In this document: piece by piece, positions 17,706 to 27,593 of the stretch
How the letters are laid out: each line of letters starts with the position of its first letter
Position numbering within the stretch: position 1 is the first letter of the stretch
Assembly (NCBI GenBank): GCA_032251045.1
Contig: JAVVEW010000002.1
Location: 38,464 to 102,463 of the forward strand
Length of the DNA stretch: 64,000 nt
Source: JAVVEW01 sp032251045
GTDB lineage: Bacteria > Pseudomonadota > Gammaproteobacteria > Methylococcales > Methylomonadaceae
Direction: 5' to 3'
Notes under the pieces: generated by a model
What the model saw: only the letters and a program-made list of their open reading frames with translations
What the model was told of the DNA's origin: nothing
Databases searched by the model: none
Made by a program: the position numbers and the translations under genes

Positions 17706-17850
17706 CGCAGCGACTCTATCGATTTCCAGTCTGAAAATCCCCTCAACCTTCCTGGCAAAAGAGTGTCGTAAAAATGACGCAGTCATTCCGGCTTTTATGG
17801 TACCGCCAAAGGAGGGGTTACGTTTGTGACACGCATGATCATGAATCACT

Positions 17851-20800
17851 TCAAGTATCCGATGCTTGCGGGGCTAAAGTGGGCTTGGCTAACACGGCTT
17901 CAAATGCCGTCGCTGGCATGGGTCTGCCAAAATAGTAACCTTGTATTTCATCACAGCCTTTAACCTGCAACATGTGCAATTGCTGCTGGGTTTCCACCCC
18001 TTCGGCAATGGTTCTGAAACCTAAGCCCTGGGCAATGCCTAAAATGGCATCGACAATGGCCTCATCGTCTCGATCCCGCTCCAGGTCACGTATAAACGAT
18101 TGATCAATTTTGAGTTTATCGATTTTGAAACGCTTAAGATAGCTGAGCGAAGAATAGCCGGTACCAAAATCATCAATGGATACTTTAATGCCCATGGCCT
18201 TAATGGTTTCGATCAACTCCAGCAACACTTCTGAGTTCCCCATCGCTACACTTTCAGTCATTTCCAACTCCAATAACTCTGGATTGACCGGATACGTGCG
18301 CAGCAATGCCTTAAGTTGCGGCACCAATGTCGCCTGGCGAAATTGCATGGCGGACAAGTTCACCGCCACCGGCACAACATTCCGATGTTGCCGCTGCCAT
18401 TGTGTCAACTGGCGCAACGCCTCTTGCATCACCCAGGAACCAATTTCCACAATCAAGCCACTTTCCTCGGCAATTGGAATGAATACGCCAGGCGAAACCA
18501 GCCCTTTTTCCGGGTGCTGCCAGCGCAACAATGCTTCACAGCCAATTAACCTGAAACTCCGGGCATCAACTTGCGGCTGGTAGTACAATTGCAGTTGATT
18601 TTTTTCAAGGGCAATGCGCAAATCATTTTCAACTTGTAAAATCTGTCGTGCCTGATCGTGCAGTTGTTTGGTAAAAAACTGAAAATTATCACGCCCTTGT
18701 TCTTTAGCGCGGAACAGCGCCGCATCCGCCGCCCCGGCCAATTCTTCGAAATTTTTGCCGTCATTGGGGTACTCGGCAATGCCCATACTGACCGTCAAGG
18801 TCAAACTATGTCCGTCAATGGTGAAAGGCTGTGCATTGGCTTGCTGAATTTTTGCGGCGACATGAGCGGCTTCATCCGCCTGGGTATTCGGTAATAACAG
18901 GATAAATTCATCACCACCCTGACGGCACAAGGTGTCTTCAGGGCGCAACTGCGCCGCCAGTCGTAGGGCAAATTGCTTAATCAGCTGATCGCCCGCACCC
19001 GGCCCTAGCGAATCGTTAACCAGTTTGAAGCGATCTAAATCCAGATATATCAGCGCGCAAGCACGGCCATAGCGCTGAGCGTTCGCCAACGCCACTTTGG
19101 CACGGTCATACAATAACTCGCGATTAGGTAAGCTGGTCAAAGAATCGAAATGAATCAAGAACTGGATTTGCTCTTGAGTGGCTTTGTGCTCGGTCAAATC
19201 ACTTAAAATACCCACATAATGGGTGATACGGCCTGACATGTCCTTGACCACACTGATCGATAGCCATTGCGGATAAAGCTCACCATTTTTGCGGCGATTG
19301 ATAACCTCACCCTGCCAATATCCTGTGTCCTGAATAGACTGCCACATAGCCTGATAAAAATCCGGCTCATGCTGCCCCGACGCCAGTATCGATGGATTTC
19401 TTAAATAGACCTGTTCAGCGCTGTACCCTGTTATTGCGCTGAAGGCAGGATTACTGCTCAAAATGTGATTGTCTTGATTACAGATCAAAATACCTTCATG
19501 ACTGACATCGAATACTTTGGCATGAAGCGCCAATTGCCGTTCTGCCTCCGACTCGCGATAAACGCGATCGAAATTATCCAGCGCAAAACCAATATCGACG
19601 GCCATTTCTTTCAACAATGCCAGCGCCTGCTGGTCAAACGCCTTGGTTTGGGTATGGTAGACATTGAGCACGGCATAAACCTGCTCATTACGCATAATCG
19701 GAAAAACCGCCGCACTCTGCCAGCCATGCCGGGCCGCTTGTTCATGCCAAGGGCGGGTCAGCGTGTCTTTGAGGTAATCATCCACCACAATCACCCGATT
19801 CTCCCGGAATGCCGTGGCGGTTGGCCCTCGGCCGCTTGGTTGATCCGTGCCAATGGTTACATTAAGACTGCTCACATAGTCCTGACCCTGCCCATATACT
19901 GTGGCAGGCACCAGCGCCTCGCCTTCCAGGATGGCAATCCAGGCCAGCGTCATACCGCCATAGTCAACCGCACAGCGGCAAACCAGCGGTAATAATTCGC
20001 TTTCTTCCTCCATGCGCACAATGGCCAGGTTGACTTCGCTCAATGCCCGGTACAAATTGTTCAAACGTTCAATCCGGTGCAGATATACCCTGCGCTCGGT
20101 CAAATCTCTGAGTATGGCGAAATTGCTGTCTTGATCGAGTTTGCCGGCATTGACCTCAACCAGAACCGAAGTGTCCCTTTTATGACGATGCCACCATTCC
20201 CCCATGATGTTCTCACCACGAAGCAAACGCGGCCGCTCCTGCTTAAGCCGATCCTGCTCATGTTCGGCCAACAGATCCGCAATCATCATGCCTTTCAGCT
20301 CGTCCGAGCCATAGCCTAACAAGCTCAGTGCGGCAGGATTGGCCTTAATGACCTGAAACGCGTTGTCAAAAATAAAAATGGCATCAGCGCTTTGCTCGAA
20401 CAGCAACCGTGCATATTCGCGGTTGCTTGCGCGGCTGGAAAATAAATAACCCAAAATCAGCGACAGCAAGCCGCTGATCAGCGCGCCGGCAATCGAGATG
20501 CCCGCGATCACAGCGCGATCGAGGTAGCGTTCTGCAAAAGCGGGCGTTACCGAAAACTCCAGCTGCCAGATGCGCCCGCCTATCGCCAGACTCTGGTCAT
20601 AAATGACATCCGTTTGCCCCGTTGCGGAAACCGGTGTTTGATAAAGCCAGCCGCTGTCATCGGCAAATTCAATATCGCGAATCGAAAATGCCAAAGCCTG
20701 ATCAAACTGGCCGCTTAAGCCTGCAATCAGGTCATTCATTCTGACCGGCAGATTAACCCAGCCCACCAAAGGCTGATCGACGGCCTTAGTCATATAACGA

Positions 20801-21423
20801 TAAACCGGCAAATACATGACAAAGGCTTGACTTGAGGTTAGCTGATCTTGGTCTTGAACCAGTACCAAAGGTGAGCTAATGTGCATGGCGCCGGTGTTCT
20901 GAGCCGACAATGCCGCCTCCCGTGCCGATGGGACATGCCAGATATCAAGCCCTAGGGCATGTAAATTCTGTTGCTCAAGTGGCTCCATCAGTACAATCGG
21001 AGCATAAAATTCGGCGCTGCTATCAGGGTGAATGCGGTAATCAGGATGAACTTTCTGGCGCATTAACTCGATATGACCCAACTTATCGGCCTGTTCGATG
21101 CGCTGGACAAAACCAATGCCTTGCAAGCCCTGGGCTTGATTGAAATGCAGGGTAGCCACATAGTGGCGGAATTCGTCCAGCGTGACGTGTTCACTACTTT
21201 CCAGCAGCCCCTTGACACCCCGCGCCACCGTTTGGTAATCGCTCAAACGGGCATCGAGACTGTGAACCATTTTTTTCGCCGCCGCAATGGCCGCGATGCG
21301 GGTTTCTTGTTGCTGGTTCTGCCACTCAATCGCCAGCACCGAGGCGGTCAAGATACTGCCCAGCAGCATGGCCCCTAAGCCAACGCGCCTATCAAAGGCG
21401 GCACTCGTAACATGCCTGATCAT
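17851..21423 (-). CDS. CHASE-PAS-GAF-PAS-GGDEF-EAL membrane c-di-GMP protein
   Basis: A 1190-residue sensor. Order: membrane helix (about 15-33), periplasmic CHASE domain (about 60-260, LDEFRHYVATL and GIGFVQRI), second helix (about 308-330), PAS (about 340-440), GAF (about 460-620), PAS (about 630-750), GGDEF and EAL. GGDEF is intact at 836-840, with an RxxD inhibitory site (RPED) five residues upstream, implying product feedback. The EAL at 963-965, ELEMTES, IDDFGTGYSS, IDKLKID and AEGVETQQQ are also intact. Both activities are therefore possible and the sensory part likely sets the balance (inference). It is convergent with the zeta-like gene. Confidence 0.93.
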   Translation of the reverse strand: MIRHVTSAAFDRRVGLGAMLLGSILTASVLAIEWQNQQQETRIAAIAAAKKMVHSLDARLSDYQTVARGVKGLLESSEHVTLDEFRHYVATLHFNQAQGLQGIGFVQRIEQADKLGHIELMRQKVHPDYRIHPDSSAEFYAPIVLMEPLEQQNLHALGLDIWHVPSAREAALSAQNTGAMHISSPLVLVQDQDQLTSSQAFVMYLPVYRYMTKAVDQPLVGWVNLPVRMNDLIAGLSGQFDQALAFSIRDIEFADDSGWLYQTPVSATGQTDVIYDQSLAIGGRIWQLEFSVTPAFAERYLDRAVIAGISIAGALISGLLSLILGYLFSSRASNREYARLLFEQSADAIFIFDNAFQVIKANPAALSLLGYGSDELKGMMIADLLAEHEQDRLKQERPRLLRGENIMGEWWHRHKRDTSVLVEVNAGKLDQDSNFAILRDLTERRVYLHRIERLNNLYRALSEVNLAIVRMEEESELLPLVCRCAVDYGGMTLAWIAILEGEALVPATVYGQGQDYVSSLNVTIGTDQPSGRGPTATAFRENRVIVVDDYLKDTLTRPWHEQAARHGWQSAAVFPIMRNEQVYAVLNVYHTQTKAFDQQALALLKEMAVDIGFALDNFDRVYRESEAERQLALHAKVFDVSHEGILICNQDNHILSSNPAFSAITGYSAEQVYLRNPSILASGQHEPDFYQAMWQSIQDTGYWQGEVINRRKNGELYPQWLSISVVKDMSGRITHYVGILSDLTEHKATQEQIQFLIHFDSLTSLPNRELLYDRAKVALANAQRYGRACALIYLDLDRFKLVNDSLGPGAGDQLIKQFALRLAAQLRPEDTLCRQGGDEFILLLPNTQADEAAHVAAKIQQANAQPFTIDGHSLTLTVSMGIAEYPNDGKNFEELAGAADAALFRAKEQGRDNFQFFTKQLHDQARQILQVENDLRIALEKNQLQLYYQPQVDARSFRLIGCEALLRWQHPEKGLVSPGVFIPIAEESGLIVEIGSWVMQEALRQLTQWQRQHRNVVPVAVNLSAMQFRQATLVPQLKALLRTYPVNPELLELEMTESVAMGNSEVLLELIETIKAMGIKVSIDDFGTGYSSLSYLKRFKIDKLKIDQSFIRDLERDRDDEAIVDAILGIAQGLGFRTIAEGVETQQQLHMLQVKGCDEIQGYYFGRPMPATAFEAVLAKPTLAPQASDT

Positions 21424-21500
21424 GCTATCAGCCTGGCCTGATCACGCGAGTAGGTCAGTATGTTGCGCCGCCGCGCTGACTGTCGAGGCCCTGTTAACCT

Positions 21501-21911
21501 TCATTTCCATTCCATCAATTTCCATTGGTTAATATTGAGATTACGTTCCAGATCGCTGCCGCGCACGTCTAGCGTGCCATCACCATCGGTATCGATCAGA
21601 TAATAAGGAAAACCACGCTCTGGAATCACTTTTACCATATACAGTTGACCATTACGGCGAAACTCCTGAATGACCTTACTATCCTTGCGTGTAATGGTGA
21701 TGTCAGGTTCCAGGGTTTCGTCATCAATAGGCATCGGTGGATTATCCAGCTCGGGCACGGGTTGCCGTGCATTGATCACAGTCGGGTCGGGTTCCATAAT
21801 CACACCGCTTTGCACCTTGCGAGGCAGTGTGGGCGGTTCGGGAGCCAAATCCTGCGCCATAGCCACATCAACGGCCAGGCCTAAGCCAAGTAAAGTCAGA
21901 TAAAAACGCAT
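21501..21911 (-). CDS. DUF2782-family periplasmic protein
   Basis: A small exported protein of the DUF2782 type. I choose the ATG at 21911, which puts a signal peptide at the front (MRFYLTLLGLGLAVDVAMA, likely cut before QD); a start nine codons earlier would place charged residues before it. The mature part has a Pro-rich acidic stretch and then the conserved EFRRNGQLYMVKVIPERG and PYYLIDTDGDGTLDVRG. It is 136 residues. Function is unknown. In many gammaproteobacteria the gene lies by polA, which is not the case here. Confidence 0.75.
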   Translation of the reverse strand: MRFYLTLLGLGLAVDVAMAQDLAPEPPTLPRKVQSGVIMEPDPTVINARQPVPELDNPPMPIDDETLEPDITITRKDSKVIQEFRRNGQLYMVKVIPERGFPYYLIDTDGDGTLDVRGSDLERNLNINQWKLMEWK

Positions 21912-22106
21912 CCCCGTCTCTCGTTGCAAAATGGCCACAGCCTACCATAGGCCTGTTGAACTGTGTACTATAACCGGGCGGCGAAGGCGATCAGCTCAAC
22001 CGGTCGACAGTGCTTAAGCCTGACCCGGCTTTTACCGGCTACAATAACCATCCAGATACTCGGCGTCACCGCCGTCATTAACCCTCTCTGAAGTAACGCT
22101 AACGCT

Positions 22107-22631
22107 ATGTATACGATTGATTACGAATTGCGCGAAGAAGATTTCATTCATTTTAACGAACGCTTGTTACACAACACGGATCATGTCAAAGCCAGCATCC
22201 GCAAAAATCGCTGGTACATTCCGGCCTTTCTGCTGTTTGTGGCCGCATTTTACTACTACTACTACGGCGACACGGCCGCATCCGGCTATATTGTCTTTCT
22301 GGCCGCGCTATGGACCTGGCTATCACCTCGGTTGATTTTGCTCAATCTGCGTCAACAAATCACCAAAAGCTACAGTCATAAGGAAAAGAACAAAATGCTT
22401 GGCAACTATCACTTAAGCATGGACGCCGAGCACCTTATTGAAAAATCACCCTCTGGAAAACATAAATACCCCTGGAGCGAAGTGCTGCGCGTAGAGCGGG
22501 AAAAAGACCAGTATGTTTATCTTTATGTCGATGTCGATACCGCGCTGGTGATTCCGGTGGAAACCTTAAAATCCGGCGATATCAAAGCGTTCAGCAAACA
22601 TGCTGAAAAAATGATCGAACGGTTTGCCTGA
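22107..22631 (+). CDS. YcxB-like membrane protein
   Basis: A 174-residue protein with two close membrane helices (about residues 35-75, around FLLFVAAFYYYYYGD) and a C-terminal soluble domain of the YcxB type (LSMDAEHLIEKSPSGKHKYPWSEVLRV). The PH-like YcxB fold has no assigned activity. The TGA overlaps the ATG of the ABC-F gene (ATGATG junction), so translation is coupled. It probably heads a plus-strand operon running through rpiA. Confidence 0.75.
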   Translation: MYTIDYELREEDFIHFNERLLHNTDHVKASIRKNRWYIPAFLLFVAAFYYYYYGDTAASGYIVFLAALWTWLSPRLILLNLRQQITKSYSHKEKNKMLGNYHLSMDAEHLIEKSPSGKHKYPWSEVLRVEREKDQYVYLYVDVDTALVIPVETLKSGDIKAFSKHAEKMIERFA

Positions 22632-24526
22632 TGATTCGTTGCTCCAACCTGACCTTGCGCCGGGGCGCGTTACTGTTGCTGGATCATACCGACCTGACCC
22701 TGAACCCCGGTTGGAAAGTCGGCATTACCGGTGCCAACGGCACCGGCAAATCCAGTTTCTTTGCGCTGATCATGGGCAAACTGAGCGCCGACCAGGGTGA
22801 TTGCCAAGTGCCTGAGCATTGGCAAGTTGCCCATGTCGCTCAGGAAACGCCAGCGCTGGAACGTTCGGCAACCGATTATGTCATCGACGGCGATGCCGAG
22901 CTGCGCCGCTTGCAACAGCGCTTGCGTGAAGCGGAAACGGCGGCTGACGGTATCGCCATTGCCGAACTGCACGGCGAGCTGGAACGCATAGAAGGTTACA
23001 GCGCCGATGCCCGCGCCCGGCGACTGCTGGCCGGTCTTGGCTTTACCCAGGTGCAACTGGATTTACCGGTAGCCTCGTTTTCCGGCGGCTGGCGGATGCG
23101 TTTGAATCTGGCGCAGGCGTTGATGTGCCGTTCTGACTTGCTGTTGTTGGACGAACCGACCAACCACCTGGATCTGGAGGCGGTGATCTGGCTGCAAAAC
23201 TGGCTGGCGCAATATCCTGGCACGTTGCTTTTGATTTCCCACGACCGCGAGTTTCTCGATGCCGTCACCGATCACATCATCCATTTCGAACACCAAAAAG
23301 CTTGTGTTTATACCGGCAATTACAGCGCTTTCGAGCAGATTCGTGCCGAACAATTGGCCGGTCAAGACGCAGCCTACGCCCGCCAGCAGCGGGAAATTGC
23401 CCATATCCAGCACTTTGTCGAACGCTTCAAAGCCAAAGCCACCAAAGCCAAACAGGCGCAAAGCCGCCTGAAGGCCTTAGCGCGCATGGACATTATCGCC
23501 AAAGCGCAGGCCGATTCGCCGTTTGAATTTCACTTTGCCCCGCCTGAGGCGCTGAGCAACCCCTTGCTGCAACTCCAAAACGCGCGCATCGGTTATGGCC
23601 AAACGGTGATTGTCGATGACGTCGATTTTTCCCTGAGTCCAGGTGATCGTATCGGCTTGTTGGGCGCTAATGGCACCGGCAAATCCAGCCTGATTAAAGT
23701 GCTGGCCGGTGAGCATGACTTATTAGCCGGCAACCGTCTGGAAGGCGCGCATTTACGCATCGGCTATTTTGCCCAGCATCAACTGGAGCAACTGCGCGGT
23801 GGCGAAACGCCGCTGTGGCATATTCAGCGCCTGACGCCCGAACCTACCGAACAGGAAGCGCGCAATTTCTTGGGCGGTTTCGGCTTTACCGGTGATACCG
23901 TGCAGGCCCGGGTGGGACGCTTTTCCGGCGGCGAAAAAGCCCGTTTGGTATTGGCGCTTTTGGTTTATCAGAACCCCAATCTGCTGCTTTTGGATGAGCC
24001 GACCAACCACCTGGATCTGGCCATGCGCGAAGCTTTGATTCTAGCCTTGCAGGATTACCAGGGCGCGTTGATCGTGGTCTCGCATGACAGGCATTTATTA
24101 CGCTCGGTGGTCGATCAGTTTCATTGGCTACATGAGAGCGGCATGGCACCGTTCCCGGGCGATCTTGACGACTACCGAAAAGCGTTGGCCGAGACTCAGA
24201 AAAATACCGAAAACAGCCTGACACAGGAAACCACCACGCCTAACCGCAAACAACAACGCCAGCTCGATGCCCAGCGCCGGCAACGCATGCAGCCGCTGCG
24301 CAAAGCCCTGACCGAGGCAGAACGGGCCATGGAGCAGTGGCATCAACGGCAACAAGCCATCGAACAAACCCTGGCCGATACCGAACTCTATCAGCCGGAA
24401 CACAAAGCGCGCCTGCATCAGCTGTTGGAGGAAAAACGGCACATCGACCAAGCCTTGGCCGAGGCTGAAAACACCTGGCTGGCCGCGGAAGAGGCCTTGA
24501 ACGAGTTTGAACACGGCCATGTATGA
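22631..24526 (+). CDS. yheS: ABC-F ribosome-associated ATPase YheS
   Basis: Soluble twin-ATPase of the ABC-F family, 631 residues, with no membrane domain. Two Walker A loops (GANGTGKSS twice), two signatures (FSGGWRMRL and FSGGEKARL) and two Walker B segments ending DEPTNHLDL are visible. The inter-domain linker has the charged P-site tRNA interaction motif region (ARQQREIAHIQHFVERFKAK). The C-terminal coiled coil (about 535-631) and N-terminus match the YheS subgroup, which acts on stalled ribosomes. It overlaps genes at both ends. Confidence 0.92.
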   Translation: MIRCSNLTLRRGALLLLDHTDLTLNPGWKVGITGANGTGKSSFFALIMGKLSADQGDCQVPEHWQVAHVAQETPALERSATDYVIDGDAELRRLQQRLREAETAADGIAIAELHGELERIEGYSADARARRLLAGLGFTQVQLDLPVASFSGGWRMRLNLAQALMCRSDLLLLDEPTNHLDLEAVIWLQNWLAQYPGTLLLISHDREFLDAVTDHIIHFEHQKACVYTGNYSAFEQIRAEQLAGQDAAYARQQREIAHIQHFVERFKAKATKAKQAQSRLKALARMDIIAKAQADSPFEFHFAPPEALSNPLLQLQNARIGYGQTVIVDDVDFSLSPGDRIGLLGANGTGKSSLIKVLAGEHDLLAGNRLEGAHLRIGYFAQHQLEQLRGGETPLWHIQRLTPEPTEQEARNFLGGFGFTGDTVQARVGRFSGGEKARLVLALLVYQNPNLLLLDEPTNHLDLAMREALILALQDYQGALIVVSHDRHLLRSVVDQFHWLHESGMAPFPGDLDDYRKALAETQKNTENSLTQETTTPNRKQQRQLDAQRRQRMQPLRKALTEAERAMEQWHQRQQAIEQTLADTELYQPEHKARLHQLLEEKRHIDQALAEAENTWLAAEEALNEFEHGHV

Positions 24527-25028
24527 GCTGGTGCTGCGGGTGTTTGACATCTGCCGACTGCGCAAAGGGCCGGAGGCTATGCCGTATTCCCTGACCGTAT
24601 TGAGCCAATGCCTGATAGCTTATATTGCGCTCAGTTTTGCCGTGGCTTATATCACCGACGGCTTAAGTAGTGCGGGTTTGCAAGCCGGCCTGGAAATCCT
24701 GTTGCTGGCAGGATTCACTTACGCGGTACTCATGCTGTACCGAAAACCGCTGCGTTTTCGGCAAACTTTTTCAGCCTTGCTGGGCGCCGATGCCCTGGTG
24801 AGTCTTGCCGCAGTGCCTGCGCTGGCCAGTTTGAGCATCGGGCGCGCTTCCCTGCCAGCCTTTATTCTGCTGCTGATGCTGACTTTCTGGCATTGGTTGA
24901 TTACCTCTCATATTTTCAGTCGCGCCCTGGACGAGTCTTTTTTCTTCGGCATGGGCATCGCTTTATTGTATAGTCTAGGCAATTATCAGCTGTTAAGCTG
25001 GCTGTTATCCGAACTTACTTTGGTCTAG
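24519..25028 (+). CDS. Membrane protein of unknown function
   Basis: About 169 residues with four or five hydrophobic helices and a basic N-terminal segment (YELVLRVFDICRLRKGPEA). The ATG at 24519 overlaps the last codons of yheS by 8 nt (ATGTATGA), and a second ATG at 24579 (MPYSLTVLSQ) is an alternative start. I do not recognise a family with certainty. It ends 2 nt before the universal stress gene, so it belongs to the same operon. Confidence 0.65.
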   Translation: MYELVLRVFDICRLRKGPEAMPYSLTVLSQCLIAYIALSFAVAYITDGLSSAGLQAGLEILLLAGFTYAVLMLYRKPLRFRQTFSALLGADALVSLAAVPALASLSIGRASLPAFILLLMLTFWHWLITSHIFSRALDESFFFGMGIALLYSLGNYQLLSWLLSELTLV

Positions 25029-25030
25029 TT

Positions 25031-25474
25031 ATGTCCGATTACAAGCACATTCTGGTAGCCATCGATTTTACCCGGCAAACCGAGCGGATCACCGCGCGCG
25101 CCTTAAGTCTGGCCGGTCAATATCAGGCTACGCTGTATTTGCTGCATGTGGTGGAAACCTTGCCTGTTACCGATGCCGCCTACGGCCCGGTGGCGCCGTT
25201 CGATATCGACCTGACTGAACAAATGCAGACTGCCGCCCAGCAACATCTGGCTGATTGGGGCAAAAAAATACAGATCCCCACCGAGCGGCAATGGCTGGAA
25301 CTGGGCAGTCCGAAACAGGAAATCGTGCGTATCGCCACAGCACGAAATATTGATCTGATCGTGGTCGGTTCACATGGCCGCCACGGCCTGTCACTGTTGT
25401 TAGGTTCCACCGCAACCGGCGTGTTGCATCATGCGCCATGCGATGTCCTGGCCGTCCGTATTCGGGAACAATAA
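25031..25474 (+). CDS. Universal stress protein (UspA family)
   Basis: A 147-residue single Usp domain. The N-terminal strand KHILVAIDFT and the C-terminal nucleotide-binding signature GSHGRHGLSLLLGSTATGVL (G-x2-G-x9-G-S/T) are complete, so this is an ATP-binding type. It lies 2 nt after the membrane-protein gene and 47 bp before the TM2 gene. Role under stress is from family knowledge; the exact trigger is not visible. Confidence 0.93.
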   Translation: MSDYKHILVAIDFTRQTERITARALSLAGQYQATLYLLHVVETLPVTDAAYGPVAPFDIDLTEQMQTAAQQHLADWGKKIQIPTERQWLELGSPKQEIVRIATARNIDLIVVGSHGRHGLSLLLGSTATGVLHHAPCDVLAVRIREQ

Positions 25475-25521
25475 TCCTTATCAGCTAACCTTAAAACACT
25501 AAGAAACCAGGAAAAACACTT

Positions 25522-25959
25522 ATGTTAGGGCATATCGAAAGTCTGGATCTGGAAACGCGCACCGGCGTGATCAAACACGAAGACAGTTTTTACGAATTTC
25601 ACATGGATCAGTGGACCTCGGTTGCCGAGCCGGAAGTCAATGATGATGTGGAATTTACGCTGGAAGATGGGCAAGTCATTCAGGTCGAGCTGGTGGGAAC
25701 CTATTTAACACCGGAACCGGTCAAATCTCAGCTTACCGCAGTACTGCTGGCGCTATTTACCGGCATGGTCGGCGGCCATCGATTCTATCTGGGTTATTGG
25801 CAAATCGGTTTGGCCATGGTGGCGTTCACGCTGATCACCCAAGGTTTTGGCGTGGTCTGGGGCGTGGTCGAATGCTTTCTGCTCTTTTCCGGTCACATCC
25901 ATGCAGACGCCAAAGGCCGACCACTGAAGCCATTCCGTAAACAGGAACAAAATACATGA
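25522..25959 (+). CDS. TM2-domain membrane protein with N-terminal beta domain
   Basis: A 145-residue protein. Residues 1-60 look like a small beta-barrel similar to cold-shock folds (HIESLDLETRTGVIKHEDSF, DDVEFTLEDGQ). Residues 70-130 are a TM2 domain with its signature VGGHRFYLGYWQIGLAMV. AGGA lies ahead of the ATG. The 3' end overlaps rpiA by 4 nt (ATGA). The fusion suggests a membrane-tethered nucleic-acid or ligand-binding head; this is inference. Confidence 0.8.
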   Translation: MLGHIESLDLETRTGVIKHEDSFYEFHMDQWTSVAEPEVNDDVEFTLEDGQVIQVELVGTYLTPEPVKSQLTAVLLALFTGMVGGHRFYLGYWQIGLAMVAFTLITQGFGVVWGVVECFLLFSGHIHADAKGRPLKPFRKQEQNT

Positions 25960-26690
25960 ATGCCAAACAGTTAGCGGCGCAGGCAGCGGCTGCATTGATT
26001 TCTCCGGGCATGTGTGTTGGCCTGGGCACAGGCTCCACGGCTGACTGCTTCATCGACGCATTGGCCCGACGTGTACAACACGACAATTTGACAGTCACCG
26101 TGGTCGCCAGCTCGGTGATCAGCCAGATTAATGCCGAACAAGCCCGCTTAACCGTCACCAGCCTGGCCGCGATCGATCAGCTGGATGTGTATGTCGATGG
26201 CGCCGATGAAATCGCCCCCGACCTGACCGTGCTCAAAGGTCGGGGGCAGGATCTGGTTCAGGAAAAATTACTGGCTAAGGCGGCGAAAGAATTCTGGATT
26301 ATTGCCGACACCAGTAAACACGTCAGCAATATTGGCCAGCAGCATCCTGTGGCTGTGGAAATTTTGCCCGCCGCGCTGAAATTAGCCCAGCAGAAACTGG
26401 CGCAACTGGATATTCAGACCACTTTGCGTAAACAGCCTGACGGCGGCAATGTCTTTATCACCGCTGCTGGCAATCTGGTTTTGGATGTTCGCCTGCCTTC
26501 AGGCGATACCGGGCGATGGGCACGGCGACTGGATGCTGTCCCCGGCGTTATTGAACATGGCATTTTTCACCATCTCGTCAACCGGGCGTTGATTGGTGAC
26601 GACACCAAAGTCACCACTTTCTTTCCTGAAAATGATGCGCCCGAAGCTTTTGCCATGATTTACGATGACGGCGATAGCGATGGTGACTAA
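25956..26690 (+). CDS. rpiA: Ribose-5-phosphate isomerase A
   Basis: Interconverts ribose 5-phosphate and ribulose 5-phosphate. The product is 244 residues. GLGTGSTADCFI, VYVDGADEI and the lysine in LKGRG followed by the QEK glutamate keep the spacing of the active-site Asp, Asp, Lys and Glu in E. coli RpiA. Two changes stand out: the usual KGGG loop reads KGRG and the usual REK reads QEK. In a ribulose-monophosphate methylotroph this enzyme helps regenerate the formaldehyde acceptor (context inference). It is convergent with rppH. Confidence 0.9.
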   Translation: MNAKQLAAQAAAALISPGMCVGLGTGSTADCFIDALARRVQHDNLTVTVVASSVISQINAEQARLTVTSLAAIDQLDVYVDGADEIAPDLTVLKGRGQDLVQEKLLAKAAKEFWIIADTSKHVSNIGQQHPVAVEILPAALKLAQQKLAQLDIQTTLRKQPDGGNVFITAAGNLVLDVRLPSGDTGRWARRLDAVPGVIEHGIFHHLVNRALIGDDTKVTTFFPENDAPEAFAMIYDDGDSDGD

Positions 26691-26720
26691 CCGGTTACCA
26701 GGTAACAATCACGGCAATAG

Positions 26721-27299
26721 TCAACCTGACAGTGGTGTTCGCGCATTGACGGTTTGGAATTTAGATTGGCGCGGCACGGCCATCACCTCTTTCGCCAAAA
26801 AACCAGCCGCGCTGATGGGAACAGCGTCCGATAATAATATCTGGCCAAGTTCAGTCATGGCTTGCCGATAGACTTTGCGCTTGAAATAAACCACATCGTC
26901 CAATGGTTGCCAATAATCGACCCAACGCCAGCCATCAAATTCGGGTTTGGGTGTGCAGTTGAGGCACACCCTCGACTCTTGGCTAACCAGGCGCAACATG
27001 AACCATATCTGTTTTTGTCCTATGCACAAAGGCACTGATTTTTTGCGCAAAAAGCGTTCCGGCAGACGATAGCGCAACCAGTAGCGGGTGCGCCCGAGAA
27101 TTTCCACATCATCTTTACCTAACCCCGTTTCTTCCCATAATTCGCGAATCATGGCCTCTTCAGGCTCTTCTCCCTCATGAATGCCGCCTTGAGGAAATTG
27201 CCAGGAGTTAGCGCCAGAACGTTTTGCCCAAAAAACACGACCCTCGTCATTGCAAAGGATAATGCCGACATTAGGTCGGTATCCTTTAGAGTCAATCAT
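26721..27299 (-). CDS. rppH: RNA pyrophosphohydrolase
   Basis: Nudix enzyme that removes pyrophosphate from 5'-triphosphate mRNA ends to trigger decay. The product is 192 residues and starts MIDSKGYRPNVGIIL, the classic RppH N-terminus. The Nudix box GGIHEGEEPEEAMIRELWEE is complete. WRWVDYWQPLDDVVYFKRKVY is the conserved C-terminal segment. It lies convergent to rpiA, with a short GTTACC/GGTAAC palindrome (26695-26707) between them. Confidence 0.95.
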   Translation of the reverse strand: MIDSKGYRPNVGIILCNDEGRVFWAKRSGANSWQFPQGGIHEGEEPEEAMIRELWEETGLGKDDVEILGRTRYWLRYRLPERFLRKKSVPLCIGQKQIWFMLRLVSQESRVCLNCTPKPEFDGWRWVDYWQPLDDVVYFKRKVYRQAMTELGQILLSDAVPISAAGFLAKEVMAVPRQSKFQTVNARTPLSG

Positions 27300-27460
27300 G
27301 CTTTTTCCTAAACTGTTTTGAATCTGTCAGGCATACTTAAAAGTGCCTGCAGAATGAATCTGAAACTGTCAGTTATTCTGGCATAAAACCTGCGTGACGG
27401 CTAGCTTGCGCACAGGCCAGCAGCCATGCTCAACTTGGCAGTAAATAGTTTTGGCGAAAA

Positions 27461-27486
27461 TGACGGCGACAGCAATGTCACCGTCA
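27461..27486 (-). terminator. Possible intrinsic terminator of the cytochrome gene
   Basis: An 11-bp stem (TGACGGTGACA / TGTCGCCGTCA on the minus strand, one G-T pair) with a 4-nt loop, followed on the minus strand by TTTT. It lies about 110 bp beyond the stop of the 27594-28502 gene and before rppH. The T run is short, so termination may be partial. Confidence 0.45.
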
Positions 27487-27593
27487 AGCTTCATACGAGC
27501 CAAGGACTGTCAAAGCCATTGCCGAATAACCCGGCGCATCCATAGGCCAATGCGGAAATTTACACTGTAATAGCGATACGGTCGCGTAGGGTG

